Below are positions 24,145 to 31,309 of a stretch of DNA of 64,000 nucleotides, piece after piece; position 1 is the first letter of the stretch, and each line of letters opens with the position of its first letter. The translations under genes and the position numbers were made by a program. Under the pieces are notes generated by a model. It was not told the origin of the DNA and ran no database searches. It saw nothing but the letters and a program-made list of their open reading frames with translations. Origin of the DNA: Kitasatospora herbaricolor (GTDB lineage Bacteria; Actinomycetota; Actinomycetes; Streptomycetales; Streptomycetaceae); the NCBI RefSeq assembly GCF_030813695.1, contig NZ_JAUSVA010000002.1, positions 7,587,501 to 7,651,500 on the forward strand. The letters are read 5' to 3'.

Positions 24145-24960
24145 ATGATCTGGGTCAACGGCTCACTGGTCGCCAACGACGCCGCCACCGTCTCCGTGCT
24201 CGACCACGGCCTCACCGTCGGCGACGGCGTCTTCGAGACCGTCAAGGCCGAAGACGGCCGGCTCTTCGCCCTCACCCGCCACCTGGAGCGCCTCACCCGC
24301 TCCGCCCGCGGCCTCGGGCTGCCCGACCCCGACCACGACCTGGTCCGTGAGGCCTGCGAGCAGGTGGTGGCCGCCGACCCGATGCCGCTCGGCCGGCTCC
24401 GGATCACCTACACCGGCGGCACCTCCCCGCTCGGCTCGGAGCGCGGCGACCAGGGCACCAGCCTGGTGGTCGCGCTGGGCACCGCCGCCCGCCGCGCCGA
24501 CACCACCGCCGTGGTCACCGTCCCGTGGCGGCGCAACGAGCACAGCGCCGTGGCCGGCCTGAAGACCACCTCGTACGCCGAGAACGTCGTGGCCCTGGCC
24601 GCCGCGCACCGCGCGGGCGCCACCGAGGCGCTGTTCGCCAACACCGCCGGGCAGCTCTGCGAGGGCACCGGCTCCAACGTCTTCGTCGTCCTCGGCGGCC
24701 GGCTGCTCACGCCCACCCTCGCCGCCGGCTGCCTGGCGGGCATCACCCGCCGGCTCGTCGTCGAGTGGTGCGACGCGGAGGAGGTGGACCTCCCGCTGTC
24801 CGTGCTGGCGCAGGCCGAGGAGGTCTTCCTGACCTCGACCCTGCGCGACGTCCAGGCCGTCACCCGGATCGACGGCCGGGAGCTGCCCGGCCCCGGCCCG
24901 GTCACCGCCAAGGCCATGATCAGGTTCGCCGAGCGCAGCGCAGACGACCTCGACCCCTGA
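24145..24960 (+). CDS. pabC: Aminodeoxychorismate lyase (PLP class IV aminotransferase fold)
   Basis: Splits 4-amino-4-deoxychorismate to p-aminobenzoate and pyruvate. 271 residues with the fold-type IV layout: IWVNGSLVANDAATVSVLDHGL at the start, the catalytic Lys in GLKTTSYAENV (near residue 143) and the PLP-phosphate contacts ANTAGQLCEGTGSNVF (near 169-184). The ATG at 24145 has GAGGAG 9-10 bases upstream. Because class IV members (BCAT, D-amino acid transaminase) look alike, the position after pabB is what makes PabC the best name. Confidence 0.88.
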   Translation: MIWVNGSLVANDAATVSVLDHGLTVGDGVFETVKAEDGRLFALTRHLERLTRSARGLGLPDPDHDLVREACEQVVAADPMPLGRLRITYTGGTSPLGSERGDQGTSLVVALGTAARRADTTAVVTVPWRRNEHSAVAGLKTTSYAENVVALAAAHRAGATEALFANTAGQLCEGTGSNVFVVLGGRLLTPTLAAGCLAGITRRLVVEWCDAEEVDLPLSVLAQAEEVFLTSTLRDVQAVTRIDGRELPGPGPVTAKAMIRFAERSADDLDP

Positions 24961-25080
24961 GCGCCCCCGGCCGCCGGGTGGGCGCCGCCGGGCCCCGGCC
25001 GCGCGCCGTCGGCCCCGGTCCGGCGTTCTCGGCGCGCCGCGCGGGGTAGAACCACCGAACCGCGGGGAAGGGACCTCGGC

Positions 25081-25923
25081 ATGACCACCACGCTGCGTCC
25101 GGAGAGCCCCGAAGCCCCGGCCCCGGGGGGCGGCCGCACCCGGCGCTGGCAGATCTGCGCCAACGGCCGGCCGGTCGGTGCCCTGCGCACCACCGCGACC
25201 CCGCGCGGAGACCAGCACTGGGGGAACATCTCCGAGCTGGAGGTCCGGGAGGGGCACCGGCGCGGGCGCGCCACCGTCGGCGCGCTCGCGGCCGAGGAGG
25301 TGCTCCGCGGCTGGGGCTGCAGCAGGGTCGACGCCGACATCCCGGAGGCGGCAACGGCGGCCCGCCGGCTGGCCGAGGCGCTCGGCTACACCGAGCGGAT
25401 GCGCAACATGGCCAAGGGCCTGTCCGCCGGGGCCGGGCTCCCGCCGGGCCTCACCGCGCGTCCGGTCGACGCCGCGGGCTACCCGGCCTGGCTGGCCGAG
25501 GCCAAGGCCGGGTACCTGCACGACCTGTGCGCCTCCGGGCTCACCGAGGAGCAGGCCCGGGCCAAGTCCGACGCCGATCACGCGTACCTGCTGCCGCAGG
25601 GCCACGCGACCCCCGGGGTGGTCCTGCGGCAGCTGTACGACGCCGACGGCGGGCTGCTCGGCAGCCTCTGGGTGGCCCTGCGTCAGCGCGACCTGCCGGA
25701 CGGCCGGCCGCTGGCCTGGGTGATGACCGTGGAGGTCGACCCGGACCACCGGGGCCGGGGCCACGGGCGCAGCCTGATGCTGCTGGCCGAGCGGGAGTGC
25801 CTGGCCGCGGGGGTCCGAGACCTGGGCCTCAACGTCTTCAGCAGCAACGAGGTGGCGGTCGGCCTGTACACCTCGCTCGGCTACGCCGTCACCAACCGGG
25901 TGTTCGGCAAGCCGCTCTGCTGA
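25081..25923 (+). CDS. GNAT family N-acetyltransferase (two GNAT-like halves)
   Basis: A 280-residue protein with two weakly similar GNAT halves. The N-terminal half has ISELEVREGHRRGRATVGAL (near residues 49-68), and the C-terminal half has a clearer motif A VDPDHRGRGHGRSLMLL (near 220-236) followed by NVFSSNEVAVGLYTSLGY. This tandem architecture recalls MshD-type enzymes, but the sequence is not strong enough to call it mycothiol synthase. The ATG at 25081 has GGGAAGGGA upstream. It converges with the DsbA-like gene, with only 7 bp between stops. Confidence 0.8.
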   Translation: MTTTLRPESPEAPAPGGGRTRRWQICANGRPVGALRTTATPRGDQHWGNISELEVREGHRRGRATVGALAAEEVLRGWGCSRVDADIPEAATAARRLAEALGYTERMRNMAKGLSAGAGLPPGLTARPVDAAGYPAWLAEAKAGYLHDLCASGLTEEQARAKSDADHAYLLPQGHATPGVVLRQLYDADGGLLGSLWVALRQRDLPDGRPLAWVMTVEVDPDHRGRGHGRSLMLLAERECLAAGVRDLGLNVFSSNEVAVGLYTSLGYAVTNRVFGKPLC

Positions 25924-25930
25924 CGGCGGG

Positions 25931-26431
25931 TCAGGAGGCCTGCCGCCGTCCGATGATCTCGACGATCCTGGCACGCAGGCCGTCCTGGCTCGCGCCGCCG
26001 TCCAGGCGCTGCCCGGCGATCACGTAGGTCGGGGTGCCGCTCACCCCGATCGCCTTGCCCTCGGCCTGGTCGGCGTCCACGATCAGGGTGTGCCGGCCGT
26101 CGATCAGCGCCAGCTCGACCTCCTCGGCGTCCAGGCCGGCCTCGCGGGCCACCTCGACCAGCAGTGCCTCGCCGCGGGTGCCCAGCTCGTCGACCCGGGC
26201 GAGCAGGGCCTCCACGTACGGCCAGCCGAGGCCCTGGGCGAACGCCTCCTCGGCGGCCTGGGCGGCGGCGTACGCGTGCTTGTGCTTCTCCAGCGGGAAG
26301 TGCCGCAGCTCCACCGGGAGGGCGTCGCCGTACTCGGCGCGCAGGGCGCGGATGTCGTCCAGGGCGGTGCGGCAGTCCGGGCACTGGAGTTCGCACCAGA
26401 ACTCCAGCCGGGGGAGGGAACCATCGATCAT
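25931..26431 (-). CDS. DsbA-family thioredoxin-fold protein (cytoplasmic)
   Basis: A 166-residue thioredoxin-fold oxidoreductase. It has the active-site motif CPDC (residues ~17-20) and the cis-proline loop SGTPTYV (near residue 132), with the helical insertion typical of DsbA. There is no signal peptide or membrane helix, so it should act in the cytoplasm, like FrnE-type proteins. The substrate is not known; with mycothiol as the main thiol in these bacteria, a redox repair role is plausible. The ATG at 26431 is used. Confidence 0.85.
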   Translation of the reverse strand: MIDGSLPRLEFWCELQCPDCRTALDDIRALRAEYGDALPVELRHFPLEKHKHAYAAAQAAEEAFAQGLGWPYVEALLARVDELGTRGEALLVEVAREAGLDAEEVELALIDGRHTLIVDADQAEGKAIGVSGTPTYVIAGQRLDGGASQDGLRARIVEIIGRRQAS

Positions 26432-26504
26432 TCCCCCAGTGTTCCACTAGTGGGCGCCCCGCCAGGGAGCGGTGCGCGCCGGGCGACGCCGACGGGAGGC
26501 CCGC

Positions 26505-26546
26505 ATGTCCAGGACCGACGAGCGCGCGACCGGGCAGCCGTGCTGA
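26505..26546 (+). CDS. 13-codon ORF overlapping the next gene (uORF or frameshifted start)
   Basis: ATG at 26505 with a strong GGGAGG 7-10 bases upstream reads MSRTDERATGQPC and stops at 26544-26546. The stop overlaps the GTG start of the membrane protein in another frame. Either this is a short coupling ORF, or one base is missing and it is really the N-terminus of the membrane protein. Confidence 0.4.
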   Translation: MSRTDERATGQPC

Positions 26547-27022
26547 CCGCGGCGGTGGCCTTCACGTTGACGGCGGCGGGAGTGGCCGTGGCGGGCCTGA
26601 CCGCGTACCGGCGCCGGTACCTCGCGGCCACCCGGTGGTTCGCGGTGGCGCTGCTGCCGGCCGGGCTCTACCTGACCGGGCTCTTCCCGGTGGCCCGGAC
26701 GATCGGCGGCGAGATCGCCGACTGGGCGACGCAGCTGGTCCTCGACCCCCGGGTGTGGATCGGGATCGGGCTGCTCGCCCTCTCCACCGTCCTGTTGATC
26801 GGCAGCGGCCGGGTGTCCCACCGCCGGCGCAAGGCGGCCGCCCCCGCGTCCGGCGCGCCGGCGGCGGGCGGCGCACCGTCCCGTCCGGCGGTCTCCGGCT
26901 CCCGGGCCCCGGCGGCCGGGAGCGCGAAGGCACCGGGGCGTCCCAAGCAGGCCGCGCCCGCGGACGACGGCCTCGGCGACTTCGCCGACATCGAGGAGAT
27001 CCTCCGCAAGCGCGGGATCTGA
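26540..27022 (+). CDS. Predicted membrane protein, unknown function
   Basis: A 160-residue protein with three hydrophobic helices in the first ~95 residues (LTAAVAFTLTAAGVAVAGL, WFAVALLPAGLYLTGLF, VWIGIGLLALSTVLLIG). A Pro/Ala-rich linker and an acidic tail DDGLGDFADIEEILRKRGI follow. I do not recognise the family. No good ribosome site precedes the GTG at 26540; the better site belongs to the out-of-frame ATG at 26505, so the start is uncertain (GTG at 26450 is another choice). It lies between two minus-strand genes. Confidence 0.65.
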   Translation: MLTAAVAFTLTAAGVAVAGLTAYRRRYLAATRWFAVALLPAGLYLTGLFPVARTIGGEIADWATQLVLDPRVWIGIGLLALSTVLLIGSGRVSHRRRKAAAPASGAPAAGGAPSRPAVSGSRAPAAGSAKAPGRPKQAAPADDGLGDFADIEEILRKRGI

Positions 27023-27095
27023 GCGGCCGGCCGGGCCTCGGCGAACGGGAATCCGGCCCCGGTGGCCCCGGGGCGCGTGCGCGGCCGGTGCCGGC

Positions 27096-27665
27096 TCAGG
27101 CGCTGGGCACCGTCTCGGCCGAGCGCTGCCGGGCCCGGTAGGCGGCGACGTGCAGGCGGTTCCCGCAGGTACGGCTGTCGCAGTAGCGGCGCGAGCGGTT
27201 GCGGGAGAGGTCGACGAAGACCCGCGCGCAGTCCGGCGCCTCGCAGTTGCGCAGCCGCTCCCGCTCGCCGGCCATCACGATGAACGCGAGGGCCATCCCG
27301 AGCTCGGCCGCCAGGTGGTCGCCCAGGGCGGCGTGCGGCGCGAAGTAGTGGATGTGCCAGCCGTGGTGGTCGTGGTTGGTCAGCCGGGGCGTCGTCCCCG
27401 CGGCCGCGACCACGGCGTTCACCAGCTCGGCGGCCTCGTCGGTGGAGCCGGCCGAGAACACCTCGCGCAGCCGGGCGCGCAGCTGCTGGACGGCGCGCAG
27501 GTCGCCGGGCGTGAGCGAGTCGATCTCGCTGATCTCCTGGCTCACCACGAAGGAGTCGAGCGCGGCCACGTCCGTCAGCAGCTCGCTGCCGCAGGCGTCC
27601 GGCGAGGTGTTGAGGAGCTCGACCAGAATGCTCAGCGCGCACTCGGTGTCATGGGTGATCAGCAC
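27096..27665 (-). CDS. CGNR zinc-finger protein (ABATE domain)
   Basis: A 189-residue protein with an N-terminal ABATE domain (stress-induced regulator type; LNTSPDACGSELLTDVAALDSF) and a C-terminal CGNR zinc finger. Its four cysteines lie in the pattern CEAPDC...YCDSRTCGNR (near residues 148-178), followed by a basic helix HVAAYRARQR. It is probably a DNA-binding regulator; targets are unknown. I chose the GTG at 27665 because GAGGAG lies 6-7 bases upstream; upstream in-frame extension has low-quality composition. It is downstream of ssgB in the same direction, with about 350 bp between. Confidence 0.85.
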   Translation of the reverse strand: MLITHDTECALSILVELLNTSPDACGSELLTDVAALDSFVVSQEISEIDSLTPGDLRAVQQLRARLREVFSAGSTDEAAELVNAVVAAAGTTPRLTNHDHHGWHIHYFAPHAALGDHLAAELGMALAFIVMAGERERLRNCEAPDCARVFVDLSRNRSRRYCDSRTCGNRLHVAAYRARQRSAETVPSA

Positions 27666-28015
27666 GTGGGGGCTCCTCGCGCGGCGGGCGGCAGACCACC
27701 CGCGTCGACTGTCACCCCAGACCTTACCGGGCCCCGGCCCCGGCGGGGGAGCTCCCGCGGGGCGGGCGGCGGCCGTGACGCGCCCGGACGCCCGGGCACC
27801 CGGCAGACAGGCCGGCCACCCGCGAGGGCGGCCGGCACCGGTGCCGGGTGCTTCCGGAGCCCCGGTCCGCCCCTGGAAGGGAACGGACCGGGGATCCGGC
27901 CCCGAGGCCGCGTCGTGCGCGGCGGGATGTGCGGCCGTGCCCCCGAGTAGGACGGCCGCGGTACGGCAGGGGGGTGTCACCTCGCGCTGCGGCGGGGTGG
28001 CGCCCTGCGGCGGGG
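27666..28015 (-). other. Intergenic region between ssgB and the CGNR gene
   Basis: A gap of 350 bp. A weak hairpin GCCGGCC/GGCCGGC (27811-27817 with 27830-27836) could end ssgB transcription. TAAGGT on the minus strand (27721-27726) could be the -10 of the CGNR gene. Nothing else is visible. Confidence 0.35.
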
Positions 28016-28429
28016 TCAGCTTTCGGCGAGGATGTGCGACAGCTCCCGGTCGAGGTCGAAGTGACGGTGTTCGGTGCCGGGGGGCACGGCGGCGTCCGTG
28101 CGCTTGAGAAAGCTCTCAAGCGCCCGGGCCGGGGCCTCCAGCAGGGCTTCTCCTTCCGGAGAGCTCAGGGCGATGCAGACCACTCCCTGCCCGTGACTGC
28201 GCGAGGGCCAGACCCGGACGTCGCCGGTACCGGTGGGTCGGTGCAGCCCCTCCGCAAGGAGATCTCGGGCGAACACCCACTCCACGGTCTCGTCGGCACC
28301 GGTGTGGAAGGTGGCGTGCACGGCATAGGGGTCGGCGGTGTCGTAGCGCAGGCCCGCGGGGACGGGCAGCGAGGACTCGCTGGACACGATGAGGCGCAGG
28401 TGCAGCTCGCAGCTGACCGTGGTGTTCAT
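28016..28429 (-). CDS. ssgB: Sporulation/cell division protein SsgB
   Basis: SsgB of the SALP family. In Streptomyces it marks future septum sites together with SsgA and recruits FtsZ for sporulation-specific division. The 137-residue product starts MNTTVSCELHLRL and carries stretches that are nearly invariant in the family, such as RPTGTGDVRVWPSRSHG and LLEAPARALESFLKRTDA, ending SHILAES. I use the ATG at 28429 that gives the known family start; an ATG three codons upstream is possible. It is alone in its unit. The presence of SsgB restricts the organism to sporulating actinomycetes. Confidence 0.97.
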   Translation of the reverse strand: MNTTVSCELHLRLIVSSESSLPVPAGLRYDTADPYAVHATFHTGADETVEWVFARDLLAEGLHRPTGTGDVRVWPSRSHGQGVVCIALSSPEGEALLEAPARALESFLKRTDAAVPPGTEHRHFDLDRELSHILAES

Positions 28430-28624
28430 AAGCGCCATGGCCTTTCGCTCAGTGTGCGCTCGGGGAATCGCACGTCGGCGAACGGACCATCCCACCTCCA
28501 AGACCGATGTAAACCCCTCTGTCCCGATTCGAGGGCGAGTCGTACCCCTTCCGGCGCATTGCGGAATCGGCCCGGTGCGGAGGGCGACCGATTACCGGCC
28601 CGGCATCTCGGCTAGTTTCCTGGC

Positions 28625-29125
28625 ATGGCTGTACGAAGCGACAACACGGGAACGGGTGAGGCCGTGCAGGACGGGACGGGGGCCGGGCAGGAGAGGCCGG
28701 ACGGGCAGGACGCGCCGGGGGCCGGACCGGGCGCGCCGGACGGGCAGGACGGGGGCCGGCCGCTGGGATCCAGGGCGCCGCACTTCATCCGGCGGTCGAG
28801 GCCGCTGCACCTGAGCTGGCAGGTGGTGATCTTCCTGGTCGGCCTCGCGGTGGTGGTGCTCGGCGTGGTCATGCTGCCGCTCCCCGGACCGGGCTGGGTG
28901 GTCATCTTCCTGGGCATGGGCATCTGGGCGACCGAGTTCGTCTGGGCCCAGCTGGCCCTTCGCTGGACCAGGCGCAAGGTGGCCGAGGCCGCGCAGAAGG
29001 CGATGGACCCCAGGGTCCGGCGCCGCAACCTCACGCTGACGGCCGTCGGCCTGGTCGTGATCGCCGGGCTCGGCGGCTGGTACCTCTGGAAGTACGGGCT
29101 GACCATGCCCTGGAACGTGACCTGA
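28625..29125 (+). CDS. TIGR02611-type small membrane protein (PGPGW motif)
   Basis: A 166-residue protein with a Gly/Asp-rich variable start (~60 residues). A helix-loop-helix hairpin with the motif PLPGPGWVVIFLG follows, then a basic stretch (LRWTRRKVAEAAQK) and a third helix near the C-terminus (LTAVGLVVIAGLGGWYLW). This matches the actinobacterial PGPGW transmembrane family, whose function is not known. The ATG at 28625 is used; no strong ribosome site is seen. It is divergent from ssgB and ends 75 bp before the first tRNA-Val(CAC). Confidence 0.8.
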   Translation: MAVRSDNTGTGEAVQDGTGAGQERPDGQDAPGAGPGAPDGQDGGRPLGSRAPHFIRRSRPLHLSWQVVIFLVGLAVVVLGVVMLPLPGPGWVVIFLGMGIWATEFVWAQLALRWTRRKVAEAAQKAMDPRVRRRNLTLTAVGLVVIAGLGGWYLWKYGLTMPWNVT

Positions 29126-29181
29126 GCCGGCCGGCCGGCGGGCCCGGCCGAGGGGTGTTCGGAGCAGCCTTCGGGATGCGG

Positions 29182-29187
29182 TAATGT
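29182..29187 (+). promoter_or_regulatory. -10 element for the first tRNA-Val(CAC)
   Basis: TAATGT lies 13 bases before the tRNA, in an AT-rich patch. A TTCGGA about 18 bp upstream could be the -35. The second copy has its own TAGTCT at 29463-29468 with TTGCGA upstream, 19 bp apart. Confidence 0.4.
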
Positions 29188-29200
29188 TTTCCCTGCACCC

Positions 29201-29272
29201 GGGCGATTAGCTCAGCGGGAGAGCACTTCGTTCACACCGAAGGGGTCACTGGTTCGATCCCAGTATCGCCCA
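29201..29272 (+). tRNA. tRNA-Val (CAC), copy 1
   Basis: Acceptor GGGCGAT/ATCGCCC, discriminator A, anticodon loop TTCACAC (CAC) in a CTTCG/CGAAG stem, T-loop GGTTCGATCC. It is 72 bases and no CCA is encoded. It decodes GUG. Confidence 0.97.
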
Positions 29273-29290
29273 CCGGAATGCATTGGTGAG

Positions 29291-29335
29291 ACGTGGAGCC
29301 CCGGCCATTAAATGGCCGGGGCTCCACGTCTTTTT
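29291..29335 (+). terminator. Canonical terminator between the two tRNA-Val(CAC) genes
   Basis: A perfect 19-bp stem (29291-29309 with 29311-29329) with a single A at the tip is followed by CTTTTT. This is a textbook intrinsic terminator and one of the few here with a T-run, so the two tRNAs are separate units. Confidence 0.85.
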
Positions 29336-29482
29336 CCGTTAATCCCGCGCCGGCGACGCCGAATCCGACTGAGGCGCAGTCATCTTCCCTGCGGCGCCCG
29401 ACTTCTGCGGGTCCGCCAGCTGACCGGGGCGGGCGGGTTGCGAGGCGGCCCTCGAATGGTGCTAGTCTTCTTCTCGTTGCCC

Positions 29483-29554
29483 GGGCGATTAGCTCAGCGG
29501 GAGAGCACTTCGTTCACACCGAAGGGGTCACTGGTTCGATCCCAGTATCGCCCA
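29483..29554 (+). tRNA. tRNA-Val (CAC), copy 2
   Basis: Identical in sequence to the copy at 29201 (72 bases, anticodon CAC). The flanking sequence differs beyond CCCGGGCGAT, so it is an old or converted duplicate with its own promoter and terminator. Confidence 0.97.
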
Positions 29555-29590
29555 CCCGGACAGCACGGTTGTCAGACAACCGGCAGTGCA

Positions 29591-29622
29591 CAGGCCCCGA
29601 TCGGTTCTCCGATCGGGGCCTG
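29591..29622. terminator. Terminator after tRNA-Val(CAC) copy 2
   Basis: A perfect 14-bp stem (29591-29604 with 29609-29622) and TTCT loop. It lies between the convergent tRNA and exonuclease genes and may act on both strands. Confidence 0.7.
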
Positions 29623-29680
29623 TCGCATGAGGCGGCACCACCACGGGCCGCCGAGCCGCCGCCGCTCGACGGTCACGCCG

Positions 29681-30448
29681 TCACGCGGCCGCCTCGCAGC
29701 TGTGCTCGGGCGACAGCCGCCGGCCGCAGGCGCACCGCAGCGGACGCAACGGCCAGGACAGGTCCACCCGTTCCGGGGTGCCCGAGCGGTCGAACCAGTT
29801 CTGCAGGCCACGGGCCTGCGCCGCGTGCCAGACCCGCTGCCGCAGGTGCAGGTCGGCCGGACCGAGCGCGCCGAGCGCCCCGGGGTAGCGGGCGCCCAGG
29901 GCACGGACCAGCCCCATCGCCGCCGTCGCGTCGGCCGCGGCGTCGTGCGCGCCCGCCAACTCCACCCCGTAGTGGGCGCACAGGTCGGTCAGCGTGCGCC
30001 GGCCCTTGCGGTACCGGTCGACATGCTTGTCGAGCACCCGCGGATCCAGTATCACCAGCTCGGCCGGCCCCAGGCAGTCGGCCAGCGTGATCCCCCGGTG
30101 CCGGCGCAACTCGCGGTCCAGCAGCGTCAGGTCGTACGGCGCGTTCATCACCACCACCGGCGTCCCGGCCCGCGCCTGCTCGCCCAGCGCACGGGCGATC
30201 TCGGCCACCACGGTCCGCGCCGGCCGGCCCTCGGCGCGGACCCGCTCGTCGGTGATGCCGTGCACCGCGCGGGCGCCGTCCGGGATCGGCACGCCGGGGT
30301 CGGCCAGCCAGGTCGCGGCCTGCGGCACGGCGCCGGGCGCGAGTTGGACGACCAGGGCGGCGGAGACGATGCGATCGGTCTCGACGTCCACGCCGGTGGT
30401 CTCGGTGTCGAAGGAGGCGAGCGGGCCCGTGAACCATTGCTGCTGCAT
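29681..30448 (-). CDS. DEDDh-type 3'-5' exonuclease
   Basis: A 255-residue nuclease of the DnaQ/epsilon fold. Motif I is FDTETTG (residues ~13-19), motif II lies near MNAPYDLTLLDREL (near residue 100), and motif III is GAHDAAADATAAMGL (near residues 165-179), giving the D-E-D-D-H set. It is a stand-alone exonuclease, not fused to a polymerase. The C-terminus has a small Cys pattern (RCACGRRLSPEHSC) that may bind a metal. The ATG at 30448 is used. It is probably a DNA repair or proofreading helper; the substrate is not determined. Confidence 0.88.
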   Translation of the reverse strand: MQQQWFTGPLASFDTETTGVDVETDRIVSAALVVQLAPGAVPQAATWLADPGVPIPDGARAVHGITDERVRAEGRPARTVVAEIARALGEQARAGTPVVVMNAPYDLTLLDRELRRHRGITLADCLGPAELVILDPRVLDKHVDRYRKGRRTLTDLCAHYGVELAGAHDAAADATAAMGLVRALGARYPGALGALGPADLHLRQRVWHAAQARGLQNWFDRSGTPERVDLSWPLRPLRCACGRRLSPEHSCEAAA

Positions 30449-30502
30449 GACTGCCCCTCAGGTACTGCCCTCAGGAGATGCGGACTCTCAACCGGAGCCG
30501 GG

Positions 30503-30553
30503 GAGACCGGGCGGGTGCGCCGCCGAGGACCGGCGGTGCACCCGCCCGGTCTC
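30503..30553. repeat. Large perfect inverted repeat in the exonuclease/DUF4365 divergent region
   Basis: A perfect 16-bp stem (30503-30518 with 30538-30553) encloses a second complementary pair (GCCGCC and GGCGGT). It lies 55 bp upstream of the exonuclease start and 130 bp upstream of the DUF4365 gene, where no transcript should need to end. Confidence 0.75.
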
Positions 30554-30684
30554 GTCCTGTCCAGGTGATACCCCGTTCTGACGGGACCTCAACCGTTTGG
30601 CACCGGAACCGTCGGGGATGCTCCCGGTGGCGGTCTGTTCGAACGGGGGCGGGCGCCGCGCGCCGAGGTGGGGAGGCGGGAGCC

Positions 30685-31275
30685 GTGGCGCTGACGCAAC
30701 CGCAGTCCGGGGACACGACGCAGTCCGGCAGCACGGCCCGACCCGAGGGGACACCGGCCGTGCCGCGCGGCAACCTGGCCACCACCGCCTGCATGGAGAC
30801 CCTGCAGGTGGCCTACCTGCACGCGGTCGCCGCCGCGGCCGGCTGCTCGCTCTCCCAGCCCTTCCCCGACAACGGGATCGACTGGCAGGTCAGCCACGGC
30901 TCGCCGGCCCACACGGTCGACGACGAGGTCACCGTCAAGATCCAGCTGAAGGCCACCCAGCAGATCGCCGCGGCCCCGGCCGGGCCGCACTTCAGCTTCA
31001 CGCTCGACAACGCCCACCTGCGCAAACTGGCCCGCGCGCAGGTCGCGGTGCCCAAGATCCTGGTGGTGATGCTGCTGCCGCGCCAGGTCGACCAGTGGCT
31101 GCAGGCCCGGTCGGACGCCCTGGAACTGCGGCACTGCTGCTACTGGGTCAACCTGGCCGGCCACCCCGTCACCGGGCAGCGGCGGACCAACGTGCGGGTC
31201 CCGGTGGCCAAGGTCTTCGACGACCGCGCACTGTGCGAGATCATGGCGAGGGTCGGCGCGGGCGGCAGCCCGTGA
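30685..31275 (+). CDS. DUF4365 domain protein (PD-(D/E)XK nuclease-like)
   Basis: A 196-residue protein matching the DUF4365 pattern, a family placed with PD-(D/E)XK nucleases. The likely active site is visible: an Asp in DNGIDWQV (near residue 68) and the Q-x-K pair in IQLKAT (near residue 90). After a Thr/Ser-rich start (~30 residues) the conserved region begins at ATTACMETLQVAYLHAV. The GTG at 30685 has GGGAG at about 8 bases. It is followed 34 bp later by an unknown 385-residue protein in the same direction, probably co-transcribed. Its role is not known; the family also occurs in defence islands, but none is seen here. Confidence 0.75.
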   Translation: MALTQPQSGDTTQSGSTARPEGTPAVPRGNLATTACMETLQVAYLHAVAAAAGCSLSQPFPDNGIDWQVSHGSPAHTVDDEVTVKIQLKATQQIAAAPAGPHFSFTLDNAHLRKLARAQVAVPKILVVMLLPRQVDQWLQARSDALELRHCCYWVNLAGHPVTGQRRTNVRVPVAKVFDDRALCEIMARVGAGGSP

Positions 31276-31309
31276 CCGGCCGGCGCCCCCGGCTGGGAGG
31301 AGCGGACAC

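Noticed and set aside
27096..27980. Longer start for the CGNR protein
   Set aside because: The 100 upstream codons are Arg/Pro/Gly-rich with no homology. The GTG at 27665 has a good GAGGAG site.
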